DNA from: Nitrosomonas sp.
GTDB lineage: Bacteria > Pseudomonadota > Gammaproteobacteria > Burkholderiales > Nitrosomonadaceae
DNA length: 64,000 nucleotides
NCBI GenBank assembly: GCA_019635215.1
Contig: JAHBZZ010000001.1
Location: 186,001 to 250,000, forward strand
Reading direction: 5' to 3'
The notes beneath the pieces are model-generated. The model searched no databases. It worked only from the letters and a program-made list of their open reading frames with translations, and was not told where the DNA came from. Positions 31,220 to 40,413 of this stretch are shown here, piece after piece (position 1 is the first letter of the stretch; each line of letters starts with the position of its first letter). Position numbers and translations under genes: made by a program.

Positions 31220-33760
31220 TTATTTTGCTGTTTCCGCTTTTCTGCTCGTCGGCTTTGATTTTACCTGTTTGTTTTTTGCTCCGGTTGTATCCGCCACACT
31301 GGCCTCAGTTTCTTTTTTGGTTTTTTTCTGCTCAAATTCAAATCCAATTTTACCATCAGCATTCCTGATCAAATAAGCTGAGAACGGTCTGCCTTTTTTA
31401 GAAATAAACTTACTGAGCAAATCAGTTTTTCCTTTTTCAAGTAGCTTCACCACTTGGTCCGGTTCAATCGGACGCTCAAGAATAATTTTACTCATTTTAA
31501 AACTACAGGTACGTGAACTTCCAACCGCCTTTTCACATACATAGAACATACCATGCTCATAAACGGCGTGCTGACACAATGGGCATTTTCCCAATGCAGG
31601 CTGACCCGAAAAATCAACAAACGATAGTTCTTCCGTATCATTGCCAAAATCAAATTTCGTTTCAAAATCCTCAGTCAGCCTGATATTCGCATTGAATAGC
31701 CGTCCCATCTTGCTGCGAAAACCTTGTAGCGGACCGACTTCGCGTTGCTTGATCAGTGTTTCCATTTCATCAATTTCGAACTGACGCCCAGCTAGAATTT
31801 TCCAGACGGAAAAATCGCACTGTTCACACCGGAATTTTTTATATGTCTCACGCACTATACCGCCGCATTTGGGGCAAGGCGTCTTGAGCATAGCAAAATC
31901 ACCCTCAATTGTTTCACCCTGATGGCTCTTAGCTTGACCAACGATATGGCGCGTCATTTCAGCAATTTTTTCCATAAAAGCATCGCGCCGGAGTTCACCC
32001 TTCTCGATTTGCCGCAGCTGAAACTCCCAATTTCCCGTCAGTTCGGGGGAAATCAGTTCCGGTATCCTTAAACCACGCAACAACGTAATGAGCGAAAAAG
32101 CCTTGGCAGTCGGATGCAGCTCACGTCCGACTCTCAGCAAATAATTTTCCGTAACCAAGCCTTCTATGATAGCTGCGCGCGTTGCCGGCGTTCCCAGTCC
32201 TTTTGCACTCATCGCCGCGCGCAATTCCTCATCTTCTACGAATTTACCAGCACCTTCCATTGCTGAAAGCAATGTCGCTTCATTGAAGCGCGCGGGAGGA
32301 CGGGTTTGATTGGAGATAATTTTGACTTTAGCTGTCTCCACCGATTCACTCGGCTGAACCACAACCAATGACGCATCATCTTCACTCTTACCATGCAGTG
32401 ATTTACCATAAACGGCCTGCCATCCGGGATTAACCATGACTTTGCCTTCCGTTTTAAAAGGTTCGCCTTCAACATGAGTAATACGTGTTGTAATCAGAAA
32501 CTCGGCCGCGGGATAGAATATGGCTAAGAATCGTTTAACAACGAGATCATAAAGCTTGGCCTCGGGTTCATTCAGTTTCTTTGGATTCAAAGATGTAGGA
32601 ATGATAGCAAAGTGATCCGAAATCTTGGCATTATTGAAAATACGTTTATTCGGTTTTACCCAGTCGGAGGCCAGAATTTTGCGGGCAAACTCAGCATACG
32701 CAGTATCTTCAAAACCAATTAAAGTATCTTTGACCGTTAACAAATAATCTTCCGGCAAAGCACGTGAATCTGTTCGTGGATAGGTCAACACTTTATGTTT
32801 TTCATACAAAGCCTGCGCCAACCCAAGCGTCGCCTTGGCAGAAAACCCAAAACGGCTGTTGGCGTCGCGCTGCAAGCTTGTCAAATCATAAAGCAGAGGA
32901 CATGTCTCTTTTGACGGTTTACTTTCCTCACTGACAATCCCCGGCTTTCCTTCACATTTAGTTCGTATTAACTCCGCTTTTTCTCGGTCCCAGATCCGAT
33001 CGGCTTTTAATTCACTGTCCGCTTTATCCCTTTTAAATTGCTCATCAAACCATTTGCCGTAATAAGTACCATTCCCGGCAACAAATTCACCTTCCACTTC
33101 CCAGTAATCCTTGGGCTTGAATTTTTTAATCTTTTCTTCTCTTTCAACCAGAATTGCCAGTGTCGGAGTCTGCACACGTCCTACCGTTGTTTTGTGAAAA
33201 CCGCCTTCCTGAGAATTAAAGGCGGTCATTGCACGTGTACCATTGATTCCGACCAGCCAGTCCGATTCCGAGCGGCTCACGGCAGCCTCGGCCAATGAAT
33301 GGACTTCCGAGTTATCCAGTAATTTTTCAAACCCCTCACGGATCGCATCGGGTGTCATAGACTGTAACCACAAGCGCTTGATCGGCTTGTTGTTATGAAC
33401 ATGGCGCATGATGTAGTAAAAAATCAATTCACCTTCACGTCCGGCGTCACATGCGTTAATGATGCCATCGACATCCTTGCGCTTAATGAGCTTCGTTAGA
33501 AGTTTTAATCGAGACGCCGTTTTTTCTATGGGGTTCAAGTCAAAATGAGGCGGAATAACCGGTAAATGGGCAAAACTCCATTTACCCCGTTTAACCTCAT
33601 ATTCTTCGGGTACGACAAGTTCCAGCAGATGCCCTACAGCAGATGAAACAATATAATTCTCATTTTCAAAATAATCTGTATGCTTGGTAAAACCACCCAA
33701 CGCACGTGTAATATCAGCAGCTACAGATGGCTTTTCCGCAATGACCAACGTTTTACTCAT
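31220..33760 (-). CDS. topB: DNA topoisomerase III (type IA)
   Basis: Type IA topoisomerase that decatenates and relaxes DNA. From the ATG at 33760 the product is 846 residues. It has the TOPRIM motifs AEKPSVA (Glu9) and DAGREGELI, the catalytic tyrosine in LTYPRTDSRALP (Y327), and C-terminal Cys4 modules starting CPKCGG and CPLCQH, then a Lys-rich tail. A GAGGGG element just before this ATG decides the start over the ATG four codons upstream. It lies downstream of smg and dprA in the order common in betaproteobacteria, and a terminator follows. Confidence 0.95.
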   Translation of the reverse strand: MSKTLVIAEKPSVAADITRALGGFTKHTDYFENENYIVSSAVGHLLELVVPEEYEVKRGKWSFAHLPVIPPHFDLNPIEKTASRLKLLTKLIKRKDVDGIINACDAGREGELIFYYIMRHVHNNKPIKRLWLQSMTPDAIREGFEKLLDNSEVHSLAEAAVSRSESDWLVGINGTRAMTAFNSQEGGFHKTTVGRVQTPTLAILVEREEKIKKFKPKDYWEVEGEFVAGNGTYYGKWFDEQFKRDKADSELKADRIWDREKAELIRTKCEGKPGIVSEESKPSKETCPLLYDLTSLQRDANSRFGFSAKATLGLAQALYEKHKVLTYPRTDSRALPEDYLLTVKDTLIGFEDTAYAEFARKILASDWVKPNKRIFNNAKISDHFAIIPTSLNPKKLNEPEAKLYDLVVKRFLAIFYPAAEFLITTRITHVEGEPFKTEGKVMVNPGWQAVYGKSLHGKSEDDASLVVVQPSESVETAKVKIISNQTRPPARFNEATLLSAMEGAGKFVEDEELRAAMSAKGLGTPATRAAIIEGLVTENYLLRVGRELHPTAKAFSLITLLRGLRIPELISPELTGNWEFQLRQIEKGELRRDAFMEKIAEMTRHIVGQAKSHQGETIEGDFAMLKTPCPKCGGIVRETYKKFRCEQCDFSVWKILAGRQFEIDEMETLIKQREVGPLQGFRSKMGRLFNANIRLTEDFETKFDFGNDTEELSFVDFSGQPALGKCPLCQHAVYEHGMFYVCEKAVGSSRTCSFKMSKIILERPIEPDQVVKLLEKGKTDLLSKFISKKGRPFSAYLIRNADGKIGFEFEQKKTKKETEASVADTTGAKNKQVKSKPTSRKAETAK

Positions 33761-33892
33761 GACCCCTCGCATAAAAACGAGTCACAGTCAATTTCTGCGC
33801 CACTACAATAGCTGGAAAATAAAAATATTTTTTATCAAACACATTCATACCCGGAAAATTATTACTGCGTTAATTGCCTGAAAAAATAACAC

Positions 33893-34351
33893 TTAATGCC
33901 AGTGATGCGCATCACTGACAATCAGTAATTTTTCCAAGACTGCATCATCCGATAACTGATTATGCATCCAAAGTTCAGTCAGCACGATGAGCTTAATTTT
34001 CTCAAGACTTGATGAACCTTCCTCCAGCGCAATAACGCGATCTATCAGCAGCTCACGTTGCAGTGGATTAATAATTTTGGATTGTTCCAGAAAAATAATA
34101 AAACCGCGACCTTCAGTGTCGATTTTTTCCATTTCAACCGTACTGAAGCAACGAACGGACTTATTCTCAGCAAGCGACTCTGGATAACTGCCATTATCCT
34201 GTTGCGCCAGATCCGATAACCAGTCAAGGGCTTGATGAATATCTTCATCATTAAAACCTGCCATGGTTAATTTGCGGGTCAGCGTTGCTGAATCAGGATA
34301 ACTTCCTGAATCAAAATAATTCTCAAACAAATAATAAAGTATTTCGAACAT
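33893..34351 (-). CDS. smg: Smg family protein (DUF494)
   Basis: The 152-residue product is a Smg/DUF494 protein, recognised by MFEILYYLFENYF at the start, the two helical blocks ATLTRKLTMAGFNDEDIHQALDWL and LQRELLIDRVIALE, and the ending LKLIVLTELWMH-like segment. Its molecular role is unknown; the gene is regularly found next to dprA in beta- and gammaproteobacteria. Here it lies between dprA and topB, each separated by more than 100 bases. Confidence 0.93.
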   Translation of the reverse strand: MFEILYYLFENYFDSGSYPDSATLTRKLTMAGFNDEDIHQALDWLSDLAQQDNGSYPESLAENKSVRCFSTVEMEKIDTEGRGFIIFLEQSKIINPLQRELLIDRVIALEEGSSSLEKIKLIVLTELWMHNQLSDDAVLEKLLIVSDAHHWH

Positions 34352-34508
34352 CGTAGTGTCTAATCGTTGTAAATATATATTTACTTTATCTTATTGAACG
34401 GAAATTCCATCATACATCTGAAACCGGTGGCCTGCGTCATTTAAAACATACGTCATAAGCCATAAAATATGCTTTCTAATTCTTTTTTCCAGTCACTGAC
34501 TATTGTAT

Positions 34509-35666
34509 TTATCGCGCAATTCTTTGATAACAACCGCCCGGAAGACAAGCAACATAACCGCTAAGTTCAAGTGTTAATAGCATGGCGGATACAGATTCAA
34601 CCGTCAAGCCACTTCGTATACATAACGTATCAATATCGATCACATCATGTCCCAGGCATTTGAGTAACAACACACCTTCATCCGGTTGGGAAGAATCTTC
34701 GGGAAATTGTTTGATTTTGTCTTGAGTCATCCTTTCTGTACGACTTGCCTGACCATCTTTTTTCGTCTGGCATCCGTTACGGACAGCGTAATTCAACTCA
34801 TCCAGGATATCCTGAATACTCTCAACAAGCTTGGCACCTTCCTTGATCAATAAATGACAGCCTTTAGATAATGGCGAATGAATAGAACCGGGTATTGCCA
34901 GAACTTCGCGCCCCTGTTCCAGAGCCTGCCTTGCCGTTATCAATGAACCACTACGCAAAGCGGCTTCGACAACCAGACAACCCTGGCTCATACCGCTGAT
35001 AATACGATTTCTTCTGGGAAAATTTCTACCGATCGCAGGCGTTCCGAGCGGCAATTCAGAAATAAGTGCCCCATTCCTGGCCAGCTTGTGTGCAAGCTGA
35101 TGATTCTTTGCAGGATAGACGATATCCAATCCCGTGCCGACCACTGCCATACTCGCCGCGGAACCCCGTAGACCACCAAGATGGGCCGCCGTATCTATGC
35201 CGAGCGCCAAGCCACTGATAATGCAAAATCCGGCATTGCTTGCGGACTCGGCAAACACTTCGGCATTAGATAATCCTTGCGGTGTTGCATTGCGGCTGCC
35301 GACTATCGCCAGAGCCGGCCTGATCAACAGATCGCGATTTCCCTTAAAATAAAGTAATGGCGGTGGGTCCTGGATATGCAGTAACTGCGCTGGATAATCA
35401 GACTCAGCGAGCGTAACAATGGAATTCGCCGGATCTTTCAGCCAATTCAGCGCAGCGTTAACTCGCGCAGGTTCGGCGCCACGTTTAATATGCTTGCCTA
35501 TGGATTTCTTGACTATCCGTTCAAGCGCTGCTTCAGGCGCCGATAAAATCGCTGCCGGATTGCCAAATGCAACCAGTAACCGGCGTATGGATTCATCACC
35601 AACACCTTTGATGAGACAAAGTTTCAACCAGGATTCGATGTCTGCATTATCAATCGCATGATTCAT
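34509..35666 (-). CDS. dprA: DNA processing protein DprA
   Basis: DprA protects incoming single-stranded DNA and loads RecA during transformation. The 385-residue protein has a SAM-like N-terminal part, the Rossmann core with VGSRNATPQG (122-131), SGLALGIDTAAHLGGL (151-166) and FPRRNRIISGMS. A C-terminal winged-helix (DprA_WH-type) region reads DIDTLCIRSGLTVESVSAMLLTLELSGYV. With comEC, pilT/pilU, recA and this gene, the window holds much of a transformation pathway. Confidence 0.96.
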   Translation of the reverse strand: MNHAIDNADIESWLKLCLIKGVGDESIRRLLVAFGNPAAILSAPEAALERIVKKSIGKHIKRGAEPARVNAALNWLKDPANSIVTLAESDYPAQLLHIQDPPPLLYFKGNRDLLIRPALAIVGSRNATPQGLSNAEVFAESASNAGFCIISGLALGIDTAAHLGGLRGSAASMAVVGTGLDIVYPAKNHQLAHKLARNGALISELPLGTPAIGRNFPRRNRIISGMSQGCLVVEAALRSGSLITARQALEQGREVLAIPGSIHSPLSKGCHLLIKEGAKLVESIQDILDELNYAVRNGCQTKKDGQASRTERMTQDKIKQFPEDSSQPDEGVLLLKCLGHDVIDIDTLCIRSGLTVESVSAMLLTLELSGYVACLPGGCYQRIAR

Positions 35667-35839
35667 AAATCACTCTAGCCGCACTTGATCGAATATTGTC
35701 TCTGGGTAAATACCGGCTTGTTCAATGATTATAATTAACGCTGTTACTTCCGAAGTATATCGATAAAATGAGGCAATCGCCGCGTATCTCTTTCCACCAA
35801 TGTGCCCATGATACACAATTATTGTTATTACCACCGCCT

Positions 35840-36877
35840 TTACGGATTTTTAACTGCATCCTGAATCAGGATTGAGCCTGTGCTTTGAACCACTAGCGCA
35901 TAAGATACATGATCAAATACACGAAACACAAATACTAACCCCGAACGTTCATCAGGCAATGCTATCATTCTCCCATCCGGCATTCGAGTCTGACTCCTAC
36001 GATAGACGGCAAGTACATTCCCCATTTCCAAACCATCTCGCGCCCCCTTGTTCAGGGTTATAACAGAACCTTTGGCAATCTCTGTCACACCGCCATAGAC
36101 TGACAGGATACGGCCATTAATCGGCACAACCGGTGCATGTGGCGCATAATTGTTAAAAATGACTCCCGGCGCGGGAACAAGACGATCGCCTTTCAAAATT
36201 TCCTGTGTCGAGTACGTTATCATCGCGGTACTAATCTCATCAAAAGCGGTAACACTTGCATTACCTAAATACTCCGCTTCATAACCGATTACCTGATTAT
36301 TCAGATCAGGATCCTTTAGTGCTTTTCCCGGTCTGAAAATCTGCCACAACTTACCCAGATCATAGGGCATATTACTTGCATAGACCGTATTGCCGGCACT
36401 CATGACAACCCGGCTATCGCTTGTCCCCAATAAAAAAGGCGCTCGCAGCAGACCATCCTTTTCAATCACTAATGGCTGTGTCAAGAACGGCTCAATCACA
36501 GAAGCCGGTATGCTAGGAATGGCGCTTGAATCGACCGGTTCAATCCGTACATTGGGCGACAATTTGACGATCCGCTGGTTCTCGTCTTCTTTGATCAAAT
36601 GCAATCGGTTACCCCTTAATGTTTTCTCCAAAACAATCACATCACCAGGATATATTTGATGGGGATTCTTCAGTTGATCACGGTTAAGCCCCCAAATTTC
36701 AGGCCATCGCCAGGGATCTTTCAGAAATCGCGCAGCGATCCCCCATAAGGTATCACCATGCACTACGACATGACGCTCTGGCGAATCCGATCTGAGCAGA
36801 TTATCGCCGACGGCATAAACAGGTGGAATGGAAAGCAGGCTTAGACCGATGATTATAGATATAATAGGCTTACGCAT
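35840..36877 (-). CDS. Exported LysM-domain protein
   Basis: The product has a signal peptide (MRKPIISIIIGLSLLSIPPVYA), then a LysM peptidoglycan-binding domain with VVHGDTLWGIAARFLKDP and NPHQIYPGDVIVL. About 240 further residues are beta-rich without a named domain and include a late ITLNKGARDGLEMGNVLAVYRR segment. The ATG at 36877 has a GAGGT site upstream and gives the signal peptide directly; the frame is open to 36934. This gene is commonly placed before dprA and divergent from def in betaproteobacteria, as here. Role in envelope maintenance is inferred. Confidence 0.9.
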   Translation of the reverse strand: MRKPIISIIIGLSLLSIPPVYAVGDNLLRSDSPERHVVVHGDTLWGIAARFLKDPWRWPEIWGLNRDQLKNPHQIYPGDVIVLEKTLRGNRLHLIKEDENQRIVKLSPNVRIEPVDSSAIPSIPASVIEPFLTQPLVIEKDGLLRAPFLLGTSDSRVVMSAGNTVYASNMPYDLGKLWQIFRPGKALKDPDLNNQVIGYEAEYLGNASVTAFDEISTAMITYSTQEILKGDRLVPAPGVIFNNYAPHAPVVPINGRILSVYGGVTEIAKGSVITLNKGARDGLEMGNVLAVYRRSQTRMPDGRMIALPDERSGLVFVFRVFDHVSYALVVQSTGSILIQDAVKNP

Positions 36878-36982
36878 ATAAATAATAACCTCAAGTACGA
36901 AAAATATTTCAACGCGCACAAAATTGCTTGCCAATGATACGATCTATATCAATATTCTGTTTGTTCAATTAAATCATTTTTT

Positions 36983-37486
36983 ATGGCTATTCTAAAAATT
37001 CTACAATATCCGGATGAACGACTGCATACTGTTGCAGCGCCTGTCACCGAGGTCACCGGAAAAACACGCACATTAATTCAGAACATGGCGGAAACCATGT
37101 ACGCCGCTCCCGGTATTGGTCTTGCTGCAACACAGGTAGACGTGCATGAGCGCATTATCGTTATCGATATATCCGAAACACACGATCAATTGCATACCCT
37201 CATTAATCCCGAAATTATCGCGCATCATGGCGCACTCGAATACGAAGAAGGTTGTCTATCCGTACCAGGCATATATGGCAAAGTGAAACGCGCCGAATCC
37301 GTAACGATCAGCGCATTGAACGCCGAAGGCAAACCTTTTACGCTGGAAGCATCCGGATTGCTGGCCATATGCATTCAGCATGAAATGGACCATCTCGAAG
37401 GCAAAGTTTTTGTCGAATACTGGTCAGCATTTAAGCTATCGCGTGTTTTAGCAAAAATCAAAAAAAGGCAGCGCAGCGCAATGTAA
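36983..37486 (+). CDS. def: Peptide deformylase Def
   Basis: Def removes the formyl group from nascent proteins. The 167-residue product has the three motifs GIGLAATQV (44-52), EGCLSVPG with metal ligand C91, and QHEMDHLEG with H133, catalytic E134 and H137. It starts the def-fmt-rsmB run and is divergent from the LysM gene, with about 105 bases between them. Confidence 0.97.
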   Translation: MAILKILQYPDERLHTVAAPVTEVTGKTRTLIQNMAETMYAAPGIGLAATQVDVHERIIVIDISETHDQLHTLINPEIIAHHGALEYEEGCLSVPGIYGKVKRAESVTISALNAEGKPFTLEASGLLAICIQHEMDHLEGKVFVEYWSAFKLSRVLAKIKKRQRSAM

Positions 37487-37567
37487 GTAATGTCATCAGA
37501 AAAAGCCGATACGATGAAACGCATACAGCCTCACCCGCAGCGTTATTGATTGAAATCAAACAACACA

Positions 37568-38524
37568 ATGAGAATAATATTCGCAGGAACACCTGTTTTT
37601 GCAGCAACGGCATTGGATGCATTAATCAAGGAAAATCATGATATTGTTTTAGTATTAACACAGCCCGATCGCCCGGCAGGCAGGGGAATGAAAATGACCG
37701 CCAGTGCCGTTAAGCTTCTGGCTCAGACGCACAACCTGAGACTGCTGCAGCCGCAATCGCTGAAAAATCAGGTGATACACGCGCAGCTTCATGAAATGGA
37801 TGCGGATTTGATGATTGTCGCCGCCTATGGCCTGATTCTGCCCGAGGCAGTATTAAAAATACCGCGACTAGGTTGCTTGAACATACATGCATCGCTACTG
37901 CCGCGCTGGCGCGGTGCAGCGCCAATTCAAAGAGCCATTCTGGCCGGCGATCAGGAAACCGGTATCACCATTATGCAAATGGATGCCGGATTAGATACGG
38001 GAGTCATGCTGCTGAAAGAATCAATTGTCATTTCATGCGACGATACCACACAAACACTGCATGACAAGCTCAGCCAACTGGGTGCACAGACCATGATCCA
38101 AGCGCTGACACTGTTACAGCAAAACCGGCTTACACCAGTATCCCAGGACGAAGCACTGGCCTGTTATGCCGACAAAATCAACAAAAATGAAGCACTGATT
38201 GACTGGCGCAAACCAGCCGAACAAATTGACCGGGCCATTCGTGCTTACAATCCGGCACCGGGTGCTTACACGTTTTTTCAAGGACAGGCCATCAAAGTCT
38301 GGCAGACCAGCGTCATCGCACACGATTCTGATCAACCGGGAAAGGTTACAGCCATCGAGCACAATGGCATTATTGTCGCCTGCGGTACCGGCTTGATACG
38401 GCTTGAAATTATTCAGAAGTCCGGCGGCAAACGATTATCGGTGACAGAATTTTTGACCGGATTTGAAATACATCCGGGAGATTATTTTGATATCGACACT
38501 ACTGCCGCGGATAATCATGGTTAA
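37568..38524 (+). CDS. fmt: Methionyl-tRNA formyltransferase Fmt
   Basis: Fmt formylates the initiator Met-tRNA, supplying the group removed later by Def. From the ATG at 37568 the product is 318 residues beginning MRIIFAGTPVFAATALDAL. It has the folate and catalytic core NIHASLLPRWRGAAPIQRAIL and the LDTGVML region with the conserved Asp. A TTG six codons earlier is the only alternative. The stop overlaps the rsmB start by eight bases, so translation is probably coupled. Confidence 0.97.
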   Translation: MRIIFAGTPVFAATALDALIKENHDIVLVLTQPDRPAGRGMKMTASAVKLLAQTHNLRLLQPQSLKNQVIHAQLHEMDADLMIVAAYGLILPEAVLKIPRLGCLNIHASLLPRWRGAAPIQRAILAGDQETGITIMQMDAGLDTGVMLLKESIVISCDDTTQTLHDKLSQLGAQTMIQALTLLQQNRLTPVSQDEALACYADKINKNEALIDWRKPAEQIDRAIRAYNPAPGAYTFFQGQAIKVWQTSVIAHDSDQPGKVTAIEHNGIIVACGTGLIRLEIIQKSGGKRLSVTEFLTGFEIHPGDYFDIDTTAADNHG

Positions 38525-39800
38525 AACCCAGCTCATCGCCGCCGGTATCGTAAGTCATGTTTTACGCGGCGCCAATCTGACCGGCTTATTGCAGGAATGC
38601 TGGCAAAAGCATCCGGCACTATCGCAGCAACAAAAAGGCGCCATTCAGGATTTCAGTTACGGCGTATTGCGCTACCATGGCCAGCTCGCTGAAATTCTCG
38701 CTCATCTGCTTGAAAAAAAACCACAGGACCGCAAGATATATTATCTGTTATTGATCGGACTGTACCAGTTGCTATACAGTAAATCATCGGTCTACACGAT
38801 CACCAACCAGATTGTCACAGCATCGCGCGCACTCAGCAGCAACAAAAAAATTCAGGGATTGGTCAATGCCGTTTTACGTAATTTCATCCGCCGTAAAGAA
38901 ATATTGATCGCTAAAACAACCGAAAAAGACGTGAGTTTTTATTCTCACCCGCAATGGTGGATCGACAAGCTGCGTACCCAATATCCCGGTAATTTTCAAG
39001 CCATCCTGGCTGCGAACAACCAGCATCCGCCGATGACATTGCGCGTCAACCGGCGCAAAATCGGCATAATGGCTTATCAGCGACGCCTTGCCGAACAAGG
39101 TATGGAAGCACAATTGATATGGCCTGAAGCATTACTGCTGAAACACCCTGTCGGCGTCGAGAAATTGCCCGGCTTTAATGATGGCCTGGTCTCTGTACAA
39201 GACGCAGGCGCACAACGGGCCGCCACGCTGCTTGACACGCAATCAGGCATGCATGTGCTTGACGCCTGCGCGGCTCCCGGCGGTAAGAGCACGCATTTAC
39301 TGGAACTTGCGGATATCTCATTAACCGTATTAGACAATGACGACGATCGCCTTGAACAGGTCAGACAGAATCTCCTGCGTCTGCAACTGCATACGGCACA
39401 GACACAGATCATTTGCGGCAACGCCACAACGCCGGACGCATGGTGGAATGGCAAACCGTTCGACCGCATTCTGGCTGATGTTCCCTGTTCGGCTTCAGGC
39501 GTCATTTGCCGGCACCCCGATATCAAATGGATACGACGTGAAAGCGATCTGAAGAAATTTGCCGCAGACCAACATGCCATCCTGAATGCGCTGTGGCAAA
39601 TTTTAGCCAGAAATGGTAAGTTGCTGTATGTCACATGCTCAATTTTTCATGAAGAAAATAAATTGCAAATCGCACAATTTGTGCGAGAGCATTCCGATGC
39701 ACGTCTGTTACCGCTTTCTGACCCCATGATACCGGATGGACAATTATTGCCGGACATGCAACATGATGGTTTTTTTTACGCCTTATTACAAAAACTTTGA
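38517..39800 (+). CDS. rsmB: 16S rRNA m5C967 methyltransferase RsmB
   Basis: RsmB methylates C967 of 16S rRNA. From the ATG at 38517 the protein is 427 residues. It has an N-terminal NusB-like helical domain (ending near LVNAVLRNFIRR), then a SAM-dependent domain with LDACAAPGGKSTHLLEL, ADVPCSASG and the catalytic-type TCS in LLYVTCSIFHEEN. The chosen start overlaps the end of fmt by eight bases, as usual for this gene pair. Starting further upstream would put 18 unusual residues inside fmt. Confidence 0.96.
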   Translation: MVKTQLIAAGIVSHVLRGANLTGLLQECWQKHPALSQQQKGAIQDFSYGVLRYHGQLAEILAHLLEKKPQDRKIYYLLLIGLYQLLYSKSSVYTITNQIVTASRALSSNKKIQGLVNAVLRNFIRRKEILIAKTTEKDVSFYSHPQWWIDKLRTQYPGNFQAILAANNQHPPMTLRVNRRKIGIMAYQRRLAEQGMEAQLIWPEALLLKHPVGVEKLPGFNDGLVSVQDAGAQRAATLLDTQSGMHVLDACAAPGGKSTHLLELADISLTVLDNDDDRLEQVRQNLLRLQLHTAQTQIICGNATTPDAWWNGKPFDRILADVPCSASGVICRHPDIKWIRRESDLKKFAADQHAILNALWQILARNGKLLYVTCSIFHEENKLQIAQFVREHSDARLLPLSDPMIPDGQLLPDMQHDGFFYALLQKL

Positions 39801-39807
39801 ATTCTTC

Positions 39808-40413
39808 ATGACACAAAACCGTTTGATACAACTTTTCCTGTCCTGCATGGTTGTATCGCTCGGGCTAATTACCGCAAGTGCATCTGCAAATGGCAGCATC
39901 CAGGTGCACACATTCAAACTGGAATTAGCTGAGAATACTTATTTTATGAGCGTTGATTCCGAAATCACACTGAATCCGACACTGGAACAGGCGCTGGAAA
40001 AAGGTGTTGTGCTCTATTTCGTCACCAAATTCACATTAGTTGAACCACGTTGGTACTGGCTGGATAATGAAGTCGCGCGCATCAAGACACGCATTGGCTT
40101 GAGGTATTACACGCTCATCCGGCAATATCAACTCAGCGACCCCACCTTTACAAAATACTTCTTTACGCTGAAAGAAGCCTTGCAGGCGTTACAACAACAA
40201 CGCAAACTTCCGCTAACCGTTATCTCCGAACTTTCGGATACCAGCGATTATCATGCAACATTACGATTATGGCTGGATTTAACGCGTATGCCCAAACCGT
40301 TCCAAGTTGAGGCTCTGGGTTCAAGCGCATGGAACCTGAGCTCTGAACGCCTGCAGTGGCGTATGAAATTACCTTCACCGGAACATCCCTTTCAGTTCTC
40401 ATATCCACAATGA
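39808..40413 (+). CDS. DUF4390 exported protein
   Basis: The 201-residue product has a signal peptide (MTQNRLIQLFLSCMVVSLGLITASASA) and a DUF4390-type core with TLNPTLEQALEKGVVLYFVTKFTL, a WYWLD motif and YYTLIRQYQLSD. The C-terminal WLDLTRMPKPFQVEAL and WRMKLPSP segments also fit. It starts seven bases after rsmB and its stop overlaps the sensor kinase start as ATGA. The constant placement before NtrY-like kinases suggests a role with that sensor, but the function is unknown. Confidence 0.9.
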   Translation: MTQNRLIQLFLSCMVVSLGLITASASANGSIQVHTFKLELAENTYFMSVDSEITLNPTLEQALEKGVVLYFVTKFTLVEPRWYWLDNEVARIKTRIGLRYYTLIRQYQLSDPTFTKYFFTLKEALQALQQQRKLPLTVISELSDTSDYHATLRLWLDLTRMPKPFQVEALGSSAWNLSSERLQWRMKLPSPEHPFQFSYPQ